A stretch of DNA of 37,777 nt from Eubacterium sp. Its GTDB lineage: Bacteria; Bacillota; Clostridia; Lachnospirales; Lachnospiraceae. The stretch lies in contig JAFUPY010000051.1 in NCBI GenBank assembly GCA_017472565.1, forward strand, positions 1 through 37,777, read 5' to 3'. This document shows positions 9,178 to 16,247 of the stretch, piece after piece. The translations under genes and the position numbers were made by a program. Under the pieces are notes generated by a model. It was not told the origin of the DNA. It did no database searches and was given only the letters and a program-made list of their open reading frames with translations. The stretch's first letter is position 1. The number at the start of each line of letters is the position of its first letter.

Positions 9178-11015
9178 CTGTCTTTCTCCCATATTCCTGC
9201 AACGAGTACCGTCATATCATCCCGCACCGTTCCTCCGGTGTACAACAGGATATATTCTAAAATCTGTCTCGCCATCTGTTTTGCATTCGTAGTCTCTATC
9301 AGATTTAATATCTCTTTCATAGTCTCTTCCGGTTGGTCCACATACAGATGTTCCAACACCCCGTCAGAAACCATAACAATAAAATCACCATGTTTCAATG
9401 TCACTTGTGCCGTCTGGATTTCCATTTTCGAGAAAAGTCCGATCGGCGGGTTCTCGCAGGTAACCTGCGCCACATGCCCGCCATGCTTTACAAAGGTCGG
9501 TGCTGCCCCCACCTTGTACAGCTGACAGGTTCCCGAATCCAGGTCCATATCTGCCACATCCACCGTGGAAAAAAGATTGTTCTCTCCATGGGTAACCATA
9601 GCAGAATTCATCATGCGTATGGAAGCATCCGGCAAAAAACCTGCCACCAGAAATTTTTCCAGCAGGTCAATGACCATTTCACTTTCCTTGCTGGCTACTG
9701 CACCGCTTCCCATGCCATCGGAAAGGCTCATCACAAAGCGGCCATCCTGGAGATGTAAAAAGGAAAAACTGTCTCCCGATATCTGTTCCCCTTCCTTTAC
9801 CATCCGGGCAAGCCCCTGATATACAGAATAACGGTTATCCTCCACAAAGGTCAACAGCACCTCTTCGCTTCCAAGGAGCACCGGATTGTCCGGTCGGGTC
9901 ACGAACCGTTCCTGTCCAATGGCAGAAAACTGTTTCGCCATCTCCCGTACAGGAATACACCGCCCTGTTTTTGTCTTGCAGGAGAGCAACAGAATCTTCT
10001 TCCCATTGGCATTTTCCATCATTTTGATCTGTCCGATCTGAACCCCCTGCTCCCGGCAGTAATACTTCACGTTGGCAAGAAACTTCCCTTCCTGCCTGCT
10101 TATGTCCACATTCTCTTTGGCGCAGTCCTCCATGATATAGGCCATGGCATTTAACTGCTGGGCAATCACTTCCCGGTTTTCCTGCAGTCGATTATACCAG
10201 GACATATTTAGTCTGGCCTTTTCAAAAATCTGCATAATATGGTTGATCAGTTCTGCAGAATAAGGGCAATGTTCCTCCAATTCTCTGGCGCTGTTTTCCG
10301 TCAGATACCCGGTCTGAAGCTTTTGCAAAAACCGGTACATCACCTGATACATGGGCGGATTCTCCTGTTCCCAGCAAATGGCGCACTGCCCACAGGAAAC
10401 ACAGATACGCCCGGTGACCTCTGACTGCATCCTGCTAAGTTCCTCTGCGGTAAAATCTTCCTTATAGCGATTCATTTGTCCAAAGGTCTTTGATAACTGT
10501 TCAAAAGATTCCGCATAATACTCCAGCCGTTTGGTTCCACCCACTGTAATCTGGGGAGATGCACGTTTCAGCGGTTCCCACTGCAGAAACAGGTAGCCAA
10601 ACCGGACCAAAAGATGAACAAATCCCGCCACGAACAAGGCCTCTAACATACTAATAGCAAGATTTGGAGAATCTTTCAAGTGCATCATGGCACAGAACTG
10701 TCCAACTGCCAGTGTACTGGCTCCTGCCACAATGGCCGCCACAGCACCGGAACACCTTTGATAATACCATTCGATGGCTTTCACAATCAAGACCGCTGCC
10801 AAAATTGCAAGACTGTACTTGATCATCGATACGATTGGTACAAAAATGATCAGCCCGGCAAAACTCGCCAGCAGGAGCAGGCTTCGGTTAACTCCCATCA
10901 TAAACCCTACCATAAAGACGGCGGGCACCAGAGGATAGACACCTCCTACATTTGCATTTGCGGCCAGCAGCGCCAGCGCACACACAATCAATTGTTTCAC
11001 ATCCACTCGTTTCAT
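9174..11015 (-). CDS. spoIIE: Stage II sporulation protein E (PP2C-type phosphatase)
   Basis: In sporulating bacteria SpoIIE binds FtsZ at the asymmetric septum and dephosphorylates SpoIIAA to free sigma-F in the forespore. This copy is 613 residues from ATG 11015, chosen for the GGAGG 8 bases upstream and for the promoter placed just before it; longer in-frame extensions lack both. The N-terminus has about five membrane segments within 1-145. A C-x2-C-x2-C-x2-C cluster (C205, C208, C211, C214) follows. The PP2C domain runs from about 415 to the end with D433 (SDGMGSG), D551 (SDGVLE) and RDDMT at 598-602. B. subtilis SpoIIE is about 827 residues with ten membrane segments, so the membrane part here is reduced. 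Confidence 0.95.
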   Translation of the reverse strand: MKRVDVKQLIVCALALLAANANVGGVYPLVPAVFMVGFMMGVNRSLLLLASFAGLIIFVPIVSMIKYSLAILAAVLIVKAIEWYYQRCSGAVAAIVAGASTLAVGQFCAMMHLKDSPNLAISMLEALFVAGFVHLLVRFGYLFLQWEPLKRASPQITVGGTKRLEYYAESFEQLSKTFGQMNRYKEDFTAEELSRMQSEVTGRICVSCGQCAICWEQENPPMYQVMYRFLQKLQTGYLTENSARELEEHCPYSAELINHIMQIFEKARLNMSWYNRLQENREVIAQQLNAMAYIMEDCAKENVDISRQEGKFLANVKYYCREQGVQIGQIKMMENANGKKILLLSCKTKTGRCIPVREMAKQFSAIGQERFVTRPDNPVLLGSEEVLLTFVEDNRYSVYQGLARMVKEGEQISGDSFSFLHLQDGRFVMSLSDGMGSGAVASKESEMVIDLLEKFLVAGFLPDASIRMMNSAMVTHGENNLFSTVDVADMDLDSGTCQLYKVGAAPTFVKHGGHVAQVTCENPPIGLFSKMEIQTAQVTLKHGDFIVMVSDGVLEHLYVDQPEETMKEILNLIETTNAKQMARQILEYILLYTGGTVRDDMTVLVAGIWEKDR

Positions 11016-11048
11016 AAATTCGACCTCCATTTCGTCAATGTGGGCTTT

Positions 11049-11082
11049 AGTGTAACCCCGCAGGCAAAAAATGTTTGTCAAA
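11049..11082 (-). promoter_or_regulatory. spoIIE promoter with Spo0A box
   Basis: On the minus strand TTGACA (11081-11076) and TACACT (11054-11049) are separated by 21 bp, too wide for an ordinary sigma-A promoter but matching the known spoIIE and spoIIG promoters. The other strand over the -35 reads TTTGTCAAA (11074-11082), a full match to the 0A-box consensus TTTGTCRAA. A weaker match, TTTGCCGAG (11115-11107), lies about 30 bp upstream. The predicted transcript starts near 11041, about 26 bases before the spoIIE ATG. Confidence 0.75.
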
Positions 11083-11258
11083 TTCAGAATATGGAAAAAA
11101 TTTGTTCTCGGCAAAATCTTCCAGCAAAAAAAGATTCCTGCCGATTCTAAGGAACTCCAGTTTTTTAGGAAATTCAACACCAAGTGATTCCAATCGAGTT
11201 TTTTGATTCATAGACTATACTTTCACACATTAATGTAACAAGGCCTTTCCAATGAACC

Positions 11259-11288
11259 AAAAAAAGAACCTGCATCAACTGCAAGTTC
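11259..11288 (-). terminator. Intrinsic terminator after divIC
   Basis: A 9-bp stem (11280-11288 with 11266-11274, one G-U pair) with a 5-base loop, followed on the minus strand by seven T residues. It begins 8 bases past the divIC stop and separates divIC from the independently promoted spoIIE. Confidence 0.88.
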
Positions 11289-11296
11289 CCTTCTGC

Positions 11297-11605
11297 TTAT
11301 TTTTCCTTAAATACAATTTCATTTTCGTACGTCATACCAAGCTTAGACTTGGCTACATCTTCAATGTATTCCTGAGACCCTACATAGGCTTCCTTTTCTT
11401 TCAGCTGTTCAGAGCGTTCTGTCTCTGCTTCCAGTTGAGCCTGAAGCTGCGCCTCCTGCGCCTTATAGTCTTCATTCTTCTGATACAAATGAACAATCTG
11501 TACGGAAAGGATCAACACCAACGCCAACACCATGAAGCTGACACAAAGCTTGCCTACCCGATTGCGAACCTTACGTGGTCTCCTTCTGCCTTTTTTCTTC
11601 GTCAT
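11297..11605 (-). CDS. divIC: Septum formation initiator family protein (DivIC/FtsB-like)
   Basis: A 102-residue bitopic membrane protein. It has a very basic cytoplasmic N-terminus (KKKGRRRPRK), one membrane segment (about 20-40), a heptad-like coiled coil (about 42-72) and a short C-terminal domain ending in AKSKLGMTYENEIVF. This is the layout of the FtsB/DivIC component of the divisome. The gene sits between yabQ and spoIIE, as divIC does in Bacillus. The ribosome-binding site is weak (GTGGGTG). Confidence 0.88.
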   Translation of the reverse strand: MTKKKGRRRPRKVRNRVGKLCVSFMVLALVLILSVQIVHLYQKNEDYKAQEAQLQAQLEAETERSEQLKEKEAYVGSQEYIEDVAKSKLGMTYENEIVFKEK

Positions 11606-11669
11606 AAATCAATCACACACCCACTTTAATACACAGTTTACATAAAGTTATAGTTATTTTAACTGGTTT

Positions 11670-12098
11670 CTATCTATTTTTCAATGGGTTTTTCTTCGTT
11701 TCCTTCGGTTTTTTCCTTTTTTCGTTCTGGTTTTTTATCCTGGATTGGATTGTGTTTCCGAAACGCTTTTTTATGCTATGTATGACACCGGATCCAGCCC
11801 TGATCAAATAGGGGCTTACCAGCTTGTGATAGGCCAGACTGCCCACCCCAAATGCCAGGATCAGGAACACCCGCAGCTGGCCAAGACTTTGGGGATACAG
11901 AACCTGAAATCCCACCAGTGCACAGACCAGAAAAAAAATTACATCCTCAAGAGCCATCCATACCGTCCCGTGGGGAAGTATCCTTCGCCACAGGCGAATC
12001 AGGTCGTATAAAAACCATACCACCACACCGCAAACAATACCTGACAGAAATAACCTTCCCTGCTCCAATATCCCATTACTGATTGCAATCGCTTCCAC
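11670..12098 (-). CDS. yabQ: Spore cortex biosynthesis protein YabQ
   Basis: A 142-residue integral membrane protein with three to four membrane segments in the first ~100 residues and a very basic tail (KNQNEKRKKPKETKK). The opening helix pattern with FLYDLIRLWRRI is typical of YabQ, which localises to the forespore outer membrane and is needed for cortex formation in B. subtilis. The GTG start at 12098 overlaps the yabP TAG stop by one base, indicating translational coupling. Confidence 0.88.
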   Translation of the reverse strand: MEAIAISNGILEQGRLFLSGIVCGVVVWFLYDLIRLWRRILPHGTVWMALEDVIFFLVCALVGFQVLYPQSLGQLRVFLILAFGVGSLAYHKLVSPYLIRAGSGVIHSIKKRFGNTIQSRIKNQNEKRKKPKETKKNPLKNR

Positions 12099-12382
12099 TA
12101 TTTAAATAATCTTCCAAACAGAGATTCTCCCTGCTTTCCCTTTGGTGAAATGTCAGAATACAGCATGGAATCAATCCTTCCTGTAATATCCAGTTCACCC
12201 TTTTCCAGGCTTAACCGGTTTACGTGAAGATCCTTGCCCTTGATCATTAGCATCCCCTGTTCCGTTTCCAGCAGAATCTCATTTATATCAAAAGATAGAA
12301 TGTCCAGCACACCATTCAACACACCGCTGGCCCGGTCTGTGATGATCATTTTGTGTTGTCTGGAAGTCTGTCGTTCGTCCAT
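12098..12382 (-). CDS. yabP: Sporulation protein YabP
   Basis: A 94-residue YabP-family protein (HKMIITDRASGVLNGVLDILSFD, then the ETEQGMLMIKGKDLHVNRL strand pattern). It acts with YabQ in spore cortex assembly. I prefer ATG 12382; a TTG at 12388 shares the strong AAGGAGGG site. The operon with yabQ is preceded by the rqcP terminator, so it needs its own promoter (see 12408-12436). Confidence 0.9.
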   Translation of the reverse strand: MDERQTSRQHKMIITDRASGVLNGVLDILSFDINEILLETEQGMLMIKGKDLHVNRLSLEKGELDITGRIDSMLYSDISPKGKQGESLFGRLFK

Positions 12383-12407
12383 TAGCAAATCCCTCCTTCT
12401 ATCCTTA

Positions 12408-12436
12408 TTCTTATGTGCAGGAATTTGCTTTTATGA
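12408..12436 (-). promoter_or_regulatory. Candidate sigma-E promoter for yabPQ
   Basis: On the minus strand TCATAAAA (12436-12429) and CATAAGAA (12415-12408) are spaced by 13 bp. This resembles the sigma-E pattern (ATA-rich -35, CATAnnnT-like -10, 13-15 bp apart) but the -10 is imperfect. In B. subtilis yabP-yabQ belong to the sigma-E regulon, which favours the call. It would start transcription just upstream of the AAGGAGGG site. Confidence 0.4.
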
Positions 12437-12491
12437 AAAAAGATTCCGTATAGAGCAGGATATTTTCTCTATCCTTCTTATACGGAATCTT
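12436..12491 (-). terminator. Intrinsic terminator after rqcP
   Basis: A perfect 13-bp outer stem (12440-12452 with 12479-12491) with an inner 5-bp stem, followed by T residues on the minus strand. It begins 8 bases past the rqcP stop. Confidence 0.88.
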
Positions 12492-12499
12492 AAAACGGC

Positions 12500-12739
12500 T
12501 TATAAATATCGGAAAAGGTCCTTGGCCTCATCCTTTTTTGTCGTATCTGCCAGTGCAAGCACTTCCGCCTTCACCGTTCTTGTTCCAAACATGATCTCTA
12601 TCACATCTCCCACCTTCACATTCAGGGATGCTTTGGCCACCTTGCCATTCACCAGCACACGCCCTGCGTCACAGGCCTCATTGGCAACGGTTCTCCTTTT
12701 GATCAATCTGGATACTTTTAAAAATTTGTCTAATCTCAT
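12500..12739 (-). CDS. rqcP: S4-domain RNA-binding protein RqcP (YabO)
   Basis: A 79-residue protein that is essentially one S4 domain (RLDKFLKVSRLIKRRTVANE, GRVLVNGKVAKAS, VKVGDVIEI). RqcP binds stalled 60S-like 50S subunits with RqcH and drives alanine tailing in bacterial ribosome quality control. Gene order (HU, rqcP, yabP, yabQ, divIC) agrees with the yabO position in Bacillus and clostridia. GGAG lies 6 bases before the ATG. Confidence 0.9.
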   Translation of the reverse strand: MRLDKFLKVSRLIKRRTVANEACDAGRVLVNGKVAKASLNVKVGDVIEIMFGTRTVKAEVLALADTTKKDEAKDLFRYL

Positions 12740-12797
12740 ATATTACTCCAATGGTTTTCGATACATGATCTCATTTTTCTCCCAGCGGTTTCACCGC

Positions 12798-12832
12798 GAA
12801 AAAAAGGTTGCTCTCCTTTGAGAACAACCTTT
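12798..12832 (-). terminator. Intrinsic terminator after HU
   Basis: A 13-bp stem (12803-12815 with 12820-12832, one G-U pair), a 4-base loop and a T-run on the minus strand. It starts 11 bases past the HU stop. A second small hairpin (GCGGT/ACCGC) follows immediately. Confidence 0.9.
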
Positions 12833-12842
12833 GTAAAACATA

Positions 12843-13115
12843 TTAGTTGATAGCGTCTTTTAAAGCTTTACCTGCTTTGAATTTAGGAGCTTTAGAAGCT
12901 GCGATAACCATTTCAGCACCTGTCTGTGGGTTTCTGCCTGTTCTAGCTGCTCTTTCAGATACTTCGAATGTACCAAAGCCTACTAACTGGATTTTGTCAC
13001 CTGCTTTTAATGCGTCAGCTACTGTAGCTGTGAATGCTGCCAATGCTGCTTCTGCGTCCTTTTTGGATAATCCTGCTTTTTCAGCCATAGCTGCTACTAA
13101 TTCAGTTTTGTTCAT
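12843..13115 (-). CDS. DNA-binding protein HU
   Basis: A 90-residue nucleoid protein that binds and bends DNA as a dimer. It has the typical [22 protein letters not shown] start, the GFGTFEV turn, RTGRNPQTG of the DNA-binding arm and the [15 protein letters not shown] end. ATG 13115 follows TAGGAGGAATAACA, an optimal site; the in-frame ATG 48 bases upstream does not fit the family. It is transcribed alone between its own promoter and terminator. Confidence 0.97.
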   Translation of the reverse strand: MNKTELVAAMAEKAGLSKKDAEAALAAFTATVADALKAGDKIQLVGFGTFEVSERAARTGRNPQTGAEMVIAASKAPKFKAGKALKDAIN

Positions 13116-13228
13116 TGTTATTCCTCCTACGATATAAGTTAACGAATACGGGATGCTCTGCATCCACTCGAGTCAGTACTTCACTGCAATCATATTCTCC
13201 CACAGTGAACCTTGCTTTAAACCTCATA
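13116..13228 (-). promoter_or_regulatory. Long structured 5' leader of HU mRNA
   Basis: From the predicted start near 13227 to the ATG is about 110 bases. Two inverted repeats lie within it: a 7-bp stem TTCACTG/CAGTGAA and a compact GGATGC-AGA-GCATCC hairpin. No known riboswitch motif was recognised and no T-run follows either hairpin, so post-transcriptional control or mRNA stabilisation is more likely than attenuation. Confidence 0.45.
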
Positions 13229-13233
13229 GAATA

Positions 13234-13262
13234 GGTATACTGTATTTCCTGGGGTTTGTCAA
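13234..13262 (-). promoter_or_regulatory. Sigma-A promoter of HU
   Basis: TTGACA (13262-13257), a 17-bp spacer, and TATACC (13239-13234) on the minus strand. The -35 lies 16 bases beyond the phosphoglucomutase stop. Confidence 0.8.
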
Positions 13263-13277
13263 GTAAATTTACCTGGC

Positions 13278-15011
13278 CTACAGCATTGGCTCAACCATCG
13301 CAAGAACCGCTTTTCCTAAGGCTTCAGACTTGGCATCTGCGTCTGTCATATCGGCACCTTTCACACCATAATAGAACTTCACTTTTGGCTCTGTACCGGA
13401 TGGACGAACACATACCCATGCCGCATCATTCAGTTCATAGTAAAGAACATTAGATGCCGGAAGACCTGTAGGTGTCACTGCACCACTTACCAGATCTACC
13501 ACTACCTCTTTCTTGTAGTCTCTTGCCTTTTCAACCTTCCAATCGCCAAACGTTGCCGGTGTATTGTCTCGAAGGGTATTCATGATAGTCTGAATCTTTT
13601 CAAGACCTTCAATTCCCTTTAAGGTTACAGACTTCACGTCGTCTTTGTAATAGCCATATTTTTCGTACATATCGATCATGGCATCCCAAAGAGTCTTGCC
13701 CTGCTGCTTGTAGAATGCTGCCGCTTCACAAAGAACCATAGAAGCGACTACCGCATCTTTATCACGACAGTATGTGCCTGGGAGGCAGCCATAGCTTTCT
13801 TCCAGACCGAACAGGTAGGTTCCTGTGCCTTTTGTTTCAAACTCTAACATTTTCTGACCGATATACTTAAATCCTGTCAGAACTTCTACCAGACGAACAC
13901 CATAGCTTTCTGCAATGGCATCCGCCAGATTGGTTGTTACAATAGATTTTACCAGCGCCCCATCTTCCGGAAGACCTGCAAGAACTTTTCTCTGGCTGAT
14001 TTCGTATTCGCCGATGAGACATCCGGACATATTCCCTGTCAGCGGATGATATTCCCCTGTCTGCTGATCCTTCACATAGACACCGAGACGGTCTGCATCC
14101 GGATCAGTTGCCAGTACCAGGTCTGCATCCATCTCTTTTGCAAGTGCAAGTCCCAGTTCAAAGGCTTCTGCTGCCTCCGGGTTTGGATAACTTACAGTCG
14201 GGAAGTTGCCATCTGGATGTTCCTGTTCTGGAACTACATACACATGCTTGAATCCAATCTGGCTTAGAATACGGCGAACCGGAACATTACCGGTTCCGTG
14301 AAGTGGTGTGTAAACAATCTTGATATCATCTGCCATGGCAGTGATTGCTTCTGGATGAAGGATAATCTTTTTCAACTCTTCCATGTATGCCATGTCAATA
14401 TCCATACCGATAGTCTGGTACAGACCTGCCAACATGGCCGCCTCTGCATCCATGGTACGAACCTGACCATAATCTGTTACCTGTTTTACCTCTGCCATGA
14501 TACCCGCATCATGTGGAGGAGTAATCTGTGCGCCATCTTCCCAATACACTTTGTAGCCATTGTATTCTGGTGGATTGTGGCTTGCTGTAATATTAATACC
14601 AGCAGTACAGCCAAGCTTGCGAACGGCGTAAGACAGCTCTGGTGTTGGTCTTAAACTTTCAAAAACATAGGCCTTAATGCCATTTGCTGCCAGACATAAT
14701 GCTGCTTCGTTGGCAAACTCAATGGACATATTTCTGGAATCATATGCAATGGCAACACCCTGGTTCTGCTTGCCCTGTGTCAGGATATAGTTCGCCAGAC
14801 CCTGTGTTGCTTTTCTTACGGTGTAAATATTCATGCGATTGGTACCGGCTCCGATAATCCCACGAAGTCCTGCAGTACCAAACTCTAAGTCCATGTAAAA
14901 GCGTTCTTTGATCTCATTGTCATCATCCGCGATTGCCTTTAATTCTGCCTTTGTGTCTTCATCGAAATATGGATTGGATAACCATGATTCGTAAAGTTCT
15001 CTGTATCCCAT
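13278..15011 (-). CDS. Phosphoglucomutase (alpha-D-phosphohexomutase family)
   Basis: A 577-residue phospho-sugar mutase interconverting glucose-1-P and glucose-6-P (or mannose phosphates), of the long PgcA-like class. Motifs: phosphoserine S144 in TASHNP, metal loop DPDADRLG (303-310), sugar-binding GLEESYG, and the phosphate-binding RPSGTEPKVKFY near the C-terminus. It is cytoplasmic and feeds UDP-glucose and glycogen-type pathways. AAGGAGG lies 10 bases before ATG 15011. Confidence 0.93.
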   Translation of the reverse strand: MGYRELYESWLSNPYFDEDTKAELKAIADDDNEIKERFYMDLEFGTAGLRGIIGAGTNRMNIYTVRKATQGLANYILTQGKQNQGVAIAYDSRNMSIEFANEAALCLAANGIKAYVFESLRPTPELSYAVRKLGCTAGINITASHNPPEYNGYKVYWEDGAQITPPHDAGIMAEVKQVTDYGQVRTMDAEAAMLAGLYQTIGMDIDMAYMEELKKIILHPEAITAMADDIKIVYTPLHGTGNVPVRRILSQIGFKHVYVVPEQEHPDGNFPTVSYPNPEAAEAFELGLALAKEMDADLVLATDPDADRLGVYVKDQQTGEYHPLTGNMSGCLIGEYEISQRKVLAGLPEDGALVKSIVTTNLADAIAESYGVRLVEVLTGFKYIGQKMLEFETKGTGTYLFGLEESYGCLPGTYCRDKDAVVASMVLCEAAAFYKQQGKTLWDAMIDMYEKYGYYKDDVKSVTLKGIEGLEKIQTIMNTLRDNTPATFGDWKVEKARDYKKEVVVDLVSGAVTPTGLPASNVLYYELNDAAWVCVRPSGTEPKVKFYYGVKGADMTDADAKSEALGKAVLAMVEPML

Positions 15012-15091
15012 ATGTAAGTCTCCTCCTTCATATTGACTGTTCAGCGATATAGGAAAAACGGCTAGCCCCAGTCGTTCATCCCCTAACTGTC

Positions 15092-15100
15092 AGTATACCA
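15092..15100 (-). promoter_or_regulatory. Extended -10 promoter of phosphoglucomutase
   Basis: TGGTATACT on the minus strand combines a TGn extension with a good -10 (TATACT, 15097-15092). No good -35 lies 17 bp upstream. It sits in the gap after the coat-protein gene, about 80 bases before the start codon. Confidence 0.5.
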
Positions 15101-15139
15101 CATTCGGGGGTTGAATCACACTGAAATCTAGCCATTCTA

Positions 15140-16135
15140 TTATTTTTTTCTTTCCATGTTTTCATAAAAATACAGCAATCGATGCAGGTACTGCTTCCGA
15201 TAGGGATTTTGCCGCAATTCCTTTTCCAGTTTCTCATAATTTTGTCTGGAAATCCATGCTTTATTTGACACATAATAGCGGTCCGCCAGCTTCCAGAATT
15301 TTTCCGGATAAGCCAACCGATAGTACATATGCCAAAATTCCACCTCACTGATCGGACAGATGCGATGATACTCGCGGAGCATTTCCAGCCCCAGGCTCTC
15401 ATCCCAGCAATACTTCTCCATTACCTTGCGCTTGAAATTGCAAAAATCAAAAATCTGCAGCCCATATCCTGCCTTCTCAAAATGCAGGAATACCGGCTCG
15501 CCTAAAACGGACAGCACGTTGTGATGGTTAAAATCCCCATGGCACACATGAAAGGCTTCCGATGACAAATGCAGTTGTCGCTGTTCCATCTGTTCCTGAA
15601 TCTCTTCACACTGTTTAAAAAATTCTTGAAAACAGGACAAAAACAAAACTTCATATTCACTTTTTTTCTTTCTCTTTGTGACAAAACGATAGATCTTTTT
15701 CAATTCCTTTGTGTGGCGGGCATATTCCTGCAACGGATCCTCCATGGTTCCATACAGGTGTTCTCCCACCGGAAACCCTCTGCACAACCGATGAAATCTG
15801 GCAAGAGCTGACACCGCCATCATAATTTCCATTCGGCTCTTAATATCGCACTCCCGCCCCCGATACCAGTGGTGCAGGGTATAAAAAATCCCATCCACGC
15901 CTTCCGCCAAAAGGGCATCCTCTCTGGTTTTTATCAGACCATCCATGACAAAGCCATTTTCCCGCAAATACTGCCCTAGCCGGTACAAAAACTGCGCCTT
16001 TTTTTCTGTTCCAAAATACTCCTTCAGACCATACAGTTTCTGATTCTTTTCGCAAAGCAGTACCTGTCGTCCTTTGGAAATACGTGCATCTTCCAGGTCA
16101 TATTTTTCCAAAACCGTTTCTATCTGAAAATACAT
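15140..16135 (-). CDS. CotS-family spore coat protein (kinase-like fold)
   Basis: A 331-residue member of the CotS/YsxE/YutH group, which has the aminoglycoside-phosphotransferase fold. The catalytic-loop HGDFNHHN (199-206) is retained, and the metal-binding segment is FDFCNF (229-234), with D230 in place. The middle has a basic KRKKKSE stretch. ATG 16135 is preferred: GAGGGGTG lies just upstream, and upstream in-frame codons look non-coding. B. subtilis CotS is an inner-coat protein made in the mother cell. The gene follows cca by about 110 bases. Whether it phosphorylates anything is unknown. Confidence 0.82.
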   Translation of the reverse strand: MYFQIETVLEKYDLEDARISKGRQVLLCEKNQKLYGLKEYFGTEKKAQFLYRLGQYLRENGFVMDGLIKTREDALLAEGVDGIFYTLHHWYRGRECDIKSRMEIMMAVSALARFHRLCRGFPVGEHLYGTMEDPLQEYARHTKELKKIYRFVTKRKKKSEYEVLFLSCFQEFFKQCEEIQEQMEQRQLHLSSEAFHVCHGDFNHHNVLSVLGEPVFLHFEKAGYGLQIFDFCNFKRKVMEKYCWDESLGLEMLREYHRICPISEVEFWHMYYRLAYPEKFWKLADRYYVSNKAWISRQNYEKLEKELRQNPYRKQYLHRLLYFYENMERKK

Positions 16136-16140
16136 AAAAA

Positions 16141-16247
16141 AACACCCCTCACAAGAAGTTCCGGGCTCCAAACACATGTGTCTGCCTGTAAAAACAGCAC
16201 ACATGCCAATTTGTTCCCTTGTATCTTCATCTTATGTGTGGGGTGTT
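16141..16247 (-). repeat. Long-range inverted repeat at the cca/cotS junction
   Basis: Two 13-base arms (16141-16153 and 16235-16247) pair with one mismatch across an 81-base interval. The upstream arm overlaps the cca stop codon. The downstream arm contains the GAGGGGTG ribosome-binding site of the CotS-like gene and is followed by seven T residues running up to its ATG. On a read-through transcript the stem could hide the ribosome-binding site or act as a terminator. Confidence 0.6.

Noticed and set aside
11016-11183. A longer SpoIIE start at 11183 adding 56 residues.
   Set aside because: The extension runs through the predicted promoter and Spo0A box, lacks a good ribosome-binding site, and does not resemble SpoIIE.
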